Shown piece after piece: positions 5,487 to 8,265 of a DNA stretch of 8,265 bases. The stretch is from UBA9732 sp003456855 (GTDB lineage: Bacteria > Spirochaetota > Spirochaetia > Sphaerochaetales > Sphaerochaetaceae). Location of the stretch: contig CAMOUY010000096.1 in assembly GCA_946626785.1 (NCBI GenBank), forward strand, positions 1 to 8,265. The letters are read 5' to 3'. A program made the position numbers and the translations under genes. Every line of letters begins with the position of its first letter. Position 1 is the stretch's first letter. The notes beneath the pieces are model-generated. The model did no database searches and was not told the origin of the DNA. It saw only the letters and a list, made by a program, of their open reading frames with translations.

Positions 5487-5954
5487 TTACTGCTCGTCGA
5501 CAACATCACTGCTGATGAGTTTTGCATTGGTCTTTCCGGGAAGGACCTTCTTCCAGAAGGCCTGTGTTCCGGTATAGGTCTTTGCGAACTCATCCTCGCT
5601 CTCCTTGAGGGCACTCTGCCATGCAGCACCGAAACCAGGGCTGTTGATGACAAGTCTGTCGACAGCCTGCTGGTAGATGTGGAGTCTCTGTACCTCTGCC
5701 CTACCCGGCTTCTGTGACAGGTTGGCATTGGTGATTCTGAGGTTCTCGTTTGCCTGCTTGAGCTCCTCGTTCTCCTTCTTCAGCTTTGTGATGCCCTCGG
5801 ACTCGATGTCCATCCTGTCTGCAAGAAGACCCTTGAGCTTGGCGATCTCCGCCTTGCTCTTCTTCTCGATCTCATTCTTGCCGATCTTCTGCCAGATGTA
5901 GACGACAATTGCTATTACAAGACCTATACCCAGGCCGATAAGCGCTTCCTTCAT
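5487..5954 (-). CDS. Membrane-anchored coiled-coil protein, unknown function
   Basis: A 155-residue protein that I cannot assign to a family. An N-terminal membrane segment (about residues 4-22, ALIGLGIGLVIAIVVYIW) is followed by a lysine-rich stretch (QKIGKNEIEKKSK), which predicts a cytoplasmic C-terminal part. Residues 28-85 are charged and heptad-like (AEIAKLKGLLADRMDIES, then KLKKENEELKQANENL), a probable coiled coil for oligomerisation. The C-terminal 65 residues look like a small helical domain, with QRLHIYQQAVDRLV and a tryptophan-containing GFGAAWQSALKES, and a polar tail. The start is firm: AAGGAGG (5964-5970), a full Shine-Dalgarno, is 9 nt upstream. It seems to be transcribed from its own promoter and is followed by tRNA-Leu. 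The overall plan (N-terminal anchor plus cytoplasmic coiled coil) recalls YhcB- or RmuC-like proteins, but I see no real similarity to them. Confidence 0.75.
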   Translation of the reverse strand: MKEALIGLGIGLVIAIVVYIWQKIGKNEIEKKSKAEIAKLKGLLADRMDIESEGITKLKKENEELKQANENLRITNANLSQKPGRAEVQRLHIYQQAVDRLVINSPGFGAAWQSALKESEDEFAKTYTGTQAFWKKVLPGKTNAKLISSDVVDEQ

Positions 5955-5988
5955 TTTGTTGCTCCTCCTTGAATAGAGAACTTAGACA

Positions 5989-6017
5989 ATAATACTATCG
6001 AATTTCGCTTTGGGCAA
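5989..6017 (-). promoter_or_regulatory. Promoter of the coiled-coil gene
   Basis: TTGCCC (6017-6012, four of six) and TATTAT (5994-5989, five of six) are spaced by 17 nt. The -35 lies 2 nt past the nitroreductase stop codon. The predicted start near 5982 gives a leader of about 27 nt that contains the strong AAGGAGG ribosome-binding site. No terminator is visible between the two genes. Confidence 0.5.
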
Positions 6018-6019
6018 GT

Positions 6020-6532
6020 TTAGAGATAGTGGACTGTCTCCTCCAGTGGTTTTCTGTTGAAGTGGTTTGGAAGCGGACCAGCACCTTCTGCAGCAAAACC
6101 AAGGTCCATAAGCATTACAACAACCTCATTTTCAGGCAGATTGAAGGCTTTTGCGACATCATCGGGGTTGAATCTGTTCAGCCAGCAGCTGTCTACACCG
6201 ACTGCTCTGGATGCCAGGATCATATGGGTTGCGACTATTGTCGCATCCTCTGCCCCGGCGTTGTAGACGCCTCCCTGATAGATGTAGGTGTTGCTCTTGT
6301 CGTATGTAACGATCAGGACTGTAGGTGCGCCATAGCGGCAAGTGGTCACTGAATCGATCTTTGCAATCCCCTCTGCAGACTGGACCACATATACCTTGTG
6401 CTCCTGAAGGTTCTTTGCCGTAGGCGCAACCCTTCCAGCCTCTAAAATGGCATCAAGCTGCTCCTTGCTGATCTGCTTGTCACAATATTTCTTGCAGGAG
6501 TACCTGCTCTTCACTGTTTCCATGTAATCCAT
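6020..6532 (-). CDS. Nitroreductase-family FMN oxidoreductase
   Basis: A 170-residue protein of the nitroreductase superfamily, cytoplasmic FMN-dependent NAD(P)H oxidoreductases that usually work as homodimers. Seen: the N-terminal FMN-phosphate motif SRYSCKKY (Arg10, Ser12), APTAKNLQEHKVYVV (the PSAxNxQPW-like segment, about 36-50), THMILASRAVGVDSCWLNRF in the middle, FNLPENEVVVMLMDLGF (LGYP-like position) and the C-terminal NHFNRKPLEETVHY typical of the short anaerobe clade. The length fits that clade. The start is supported by GGAGG (6539-6543) 6 nt upstream. The gene follows tcdA with a 43-nt gap holding a near-consensus promoter, so it can be expressed on its own. The physiological substrate cannot be predicted; nitro compounds are only convenient in vitro substrates for the family. 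Confidence 0.88.
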   Translation of the reverse strand: MDYMETVKSRYSCKKYCDKQISKEQLDAILEAGRVAPTAKNLQEHKVYVVQSAEGIAKIDSVTTCRYGAPTVLIVTYDKSNTYIYQGGVYNAGAEDATIVATHMILASRAVGVDSCWLNRFNPDDVAKAFNLPENEVVVMLMDLGFAAEGAGPLPNHFNRKPLEETVHYL

Positions 6533-6549
6533 GAATTTCCTCCAGAATA

Positions 6550-6579
6550 AGTATATGCGTAGAAATATCCACCTGTCAA
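6550..6579 (-). promoter_or_regulatory. Near-consensus promoter of the nitroreductase gene
   Basis: A perfect TTGACA (6579-6574) lies 18 nt from TATACT (6555-6550, five of six). The TGA stop codon of tcdA (6578-6576) is embedded in the -35 hexamer. The predicted start near 6543 coincides with the first base of the GGAGG ribosome-binding site, giving a leader of about 11 nt. Confidence 0.55.
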
Positions 6580-7322
6580 AGAGAAGCAGTCTCCCTGAAC
6601 TTCCCTGTTATGTCCTTGATCACCTCTGAGGCGATAATCAGTCCTGCGACTGAAGGCACAAACGATGTGCTTCCAGGGACCCTCTTCTTGAAAACGGAGC
6701 TTCCGTTCAGGTCCACTGATGGATCCGAGTCCGGCGAGATCACCTCTTCCGTGGAGAACACACATTTGACATGCCTGATGTCCCTCTTGGCAAGCTCACG
6801 CCTCATGACCCTGGCCAGAGGGCAGACGCTCGTCTTGGAGATGTCAGCAACCTGAAGCTTTGTCGGGTCCACTTTGTTGCCTGTTCCCATGCAACTGATG
6901 ATCGGTACTCCGGCAGCCTGAGAACGGACAATCAACTCAATTTTCGCAGTAACTGTATCAATACAGTCAATTACGTAGTCATATCTTGAAAGGTCGAACT
7001 GGTCAGCAGTATTAGGAAGATAGAAGATCTGGTACTTGCGTACGGCGCAGTCCGGATTGATGTCCAGAAAGCGCTCATAGGCAACATCTACCTTTGGTCT
7101 GCCAAGGGTAGAATGCAAGGCTATGTTCTGACGGTTCAGGTTTGTTATATCCACAGTGTCTGCATCCACTATGTCAATGGCACCAAGACCGGACCGGACC
7201 AAGGCCTCTGAGGCAAAGCTTCCAACACCGCCAAGACCGAAGATTATGACCCTGGCCTTGGAGAGCTTCTCAAGTCCTTCATCACCGAACACAAACCTTG
7301 TTCTGTCAAACTGGTCTGCCAT
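6576..7322 (-). CDS. tcdA: tRNA threonylcarbamoyladenosine dehydratase (ThiF/E1 family)
   Basis: TcdA (CsdL/YgdL) uses ATP to dehydrate and cyclise t6A at position 37 of ANN-decoding tRNAs to ct6A. The 248-residue protein has the E1-like Rossmann nucleotide loop FGLGGVGSFASEAL (28-41), the following DADTVDITNLNRQ (53-65), DCIDTVTAK, the SCMGTGNKVDP segment, KTSVCPLARVMRREL and the C-terminal PSVAGLIIASEVIKDI, all diagnostic of TcdA rather than ThiF, MoeB or HesA. It lacks any C-terminal membrane extension. Start: GAGGAG (7328-7333) is 5 nt before the ATG at 7322; a GTG at 7328 overlaps that site and is rejected. The upstream hydrolase gene ends at 7325, leaving 2 nt, so translation is probably coupled. 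Confident family and function assignment. Confidence 0.93.
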   Translation of the reverse strand: MADQFDRTRFVFGDEGLEKLSKARVIIFGLGGVGSFASEALVRSGLGAIDIVDADTVDITNLNRQNIALHSTLGRPKVDVAYERFLDINPDCAVRKYQIFYLPNTADQFDLSRYDYVIDCIDTVTAKIELIVRSQAAGVPIISCMGTGNKVDPTKLQVADISKTSVCPLARVMRRELAKRDIRHVKCVFSTEEVISPDSDPSVDLNGSSVFKKRVPGSTSFVPSVAGLIIASEVIKDITGKFRETASL

Positions 7323-7324
7323 GG

Positions 7325-8265
7325 TCACTCCTCACTGGACATCATCTCGAAGACTTTCTTCCAGACGTCTCCATCCTGTTCGGTCATCCTCATGAAGTCC
7401 TTCTCTTTCATGAAGGCCTGCTTCTGCTCAAGGGTCTTGAGCTTCTTCTCTTTCACCAACTGGTTGAATTCACCGAATGTCTGACCCATGTACTGGACGG
7501 CATCCTCAGTGTAGTTCGGATTATGGTACTTTCCTTCCACTACAACGTAAGAGATGTTTTCATTGTTCACTCTGGAGCGGACATACTCCAGACCGCTAGA
7601 GATAGGAACCATGGAGTCGTCCTTGGACTGGATCAGCAGGACCTTGATCTGAGTGTTTTTCAATGCGTCGACGCTGCAGCTGAGTGCATACTCGGGATTG
7701 ACCTTCTTCTCAAAGTTCAGGATGTTCTTCTTGAAAGGTTTGAGCTTTCCGCCATAGGCGACCTCAGCGAAGGACTCCAGTCCTGCAAAGCCTGATATCA
7801 CTGTGATGGTCCTTATGTTCCGCTGTCTGTAGCTCAGGATGTTGCCTGCGGCATAGCCTCCCCAGGAATGTCCTATGATATGGAGCCCCCTATCCTTGAG
7901 TTCCTTTGACTGATAGATGAAATCCAGGCAGGCGACAAGGTCATTGATTGCTTCGCTCATGCCCCTTACGTCCTTACCCTCTGACTCCCAGCAACCTATG
8001 ATGTCATAGGACAGAACCTCATATCCCTGTTTGCAGATGCACTCGATCTCACGCATGTAGGATCTGTGGCCGCCGCCAAGTCCATGGCAGAAGACTACAA
8101 GATCCTTCTTGTGCTCTCCAGGGTAGCTGTAGATGTGACCCTTGATTGTAAGGCCCTGTGGAGTCTTGAATTCGACAGGCTTCTCCATCATCCCTGGGAA
8201 GTCAGTATAGGCAAAATAGTAGATGATGTGATCGTCATCATAGCGATGAACGAAGTGCTTTCTGT
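7325..8265 (-). CDS. Alpha/beta hydrolase (serine hydrolase), N-terminus beyond the window
   Basis: A cytoplasmic alpha/beta hydrolase of the Hydrolase_4/serine aminopeptidase-like type. Numbered from the ATG at 8191 it shows the oxyanion motif HGLGG (36-40), the nucleophile elbow GHSWGGY (Ser109), the acid in QSKDDSMVP (Asp191 or Asp192) and a histidine in KYHNPNY (His223): a complete triad. After about residue 230 comes a lysine-rich helical tail of some 55 residues. The reading frame stays open for 24 further codons to the right edge, and the ATG at 8191 has no spaced ribosome-binding site (AGGG abuts it). The true start therefore probably lies outside the window and the gene is given as partial. 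The substrate is unknown: an esterase, lipase-like or peptidase role are all possible. It is translated just ahead of tcdA, but no functional link is known to me. Confidence 0.82.
   Translation of the reverse strand, partial: RKHFVHRYDDDHIIYYFAYTDFPGMMEKPVEFKTPQGLTIKGHIYSYPGEHKKDLVVFCHGLGGGHRSYMREIECICKQGYEVLSYDIIGCWESEGKDVRGMSEAINDLVACLDFIYQSKELKDRGLHIIGHSWGGYAAGNILSYRQRNIRTITVISGFAGLESFAEVAYGGKLKPFKKNILNFEKKVNPEYALSCSVDALKNTQIKVLLIQSKDDSMVPISSGLEYVRSRVNNENISYVVVEGKYHNPNYTEDAVQYMGQTFGEFNQLVKEKKLKTLEQKQAFMKEKDFMRMTEQDGDVWKKVFEMMSSEE

Noticed and set aside
7323..7328. GTG start for tcdA at 7328
   Set aside because: It overlaps the GAGGAG ribosome-binding site and the upstream stop codon; the ATG at 7322 has correct spacing.
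7298..7795. 165-codon open frame on the plus strand opposite the hydrolase gene
   Set aside because: It is antisense to a well-supported hydrolase with an intact catalytic triad, and its translation shows no domain.

Overview
This window looks like chromosomal DNA of moderate GC content from a diderm (two-membrane) bacterium. It encodes two small exported proteins with signal peptides, beta-rich bodies and a C-terminal phenylalanine (the outer-membrane barrel signature), plus a lipoprotein. The overall style suggests a gut- or anaerobe-associated spirochaete (Sphaerochaeta/Treponema-like). That placement is inferred from protein style only, without any database comparison.

Left arm (+ strand, 1-1876): the 3' part of a cysteine-synthase-like PLP enzyme, an intrinsic terminator, then a complete zinc-ribbon threonine synthase (thrC). 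A perfect 10-bp hairpin separates thrC from the convergent minus-strand genes.

Envelope block (- strand, 1894-4138, read right to left): a sialate O-acetylesterase/SGNH-type lipoprotein, then two small predicted outer-membrane beta-barrel proteins. The last barrel gene appears to have its own promoter, with a 19-bp dyad filling the -35/-10 spacer and a hairpin at the predicted mRNA 5' end.

Middle (- strand, 4224-5954): a CE15-like (glucuronoyl esterase-like) alpha/beta hydrolase without a signal peptide, a tRNA-Leu(UAA) with its own promoter and a strong terminator, and a small membrane-anchored coiled-coil protein of unknown function.

Right arm (- strand, 6020-8265): an alpha/beta hydrolase that runs off the window edge is followed after 2 nt by tcdA, the tRNA ct6A37 dehydratase. 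A nitroreductase-family flavoprotein follows, with its own promoter overlapping the tcdA stop codon.

From 1894 onward every gene is on the minus strand. The sequence suggests a chain of short transcription units, several with a sigma70-like promoter at or near the previous gene's stop codon, rather than one long operon. The two carbohydrate-esterase-like proteins (SGNH lipoprotein and CE15-like) are adjacent and may both act on acylated or esterified glycans, one at the envelope and one in the cytoplasm. No phage, IS element, CRISPR array or defence system was seen. Apart from the possible glycan-esterase/barrel block, this is mostly an ordinary housekeeping region.
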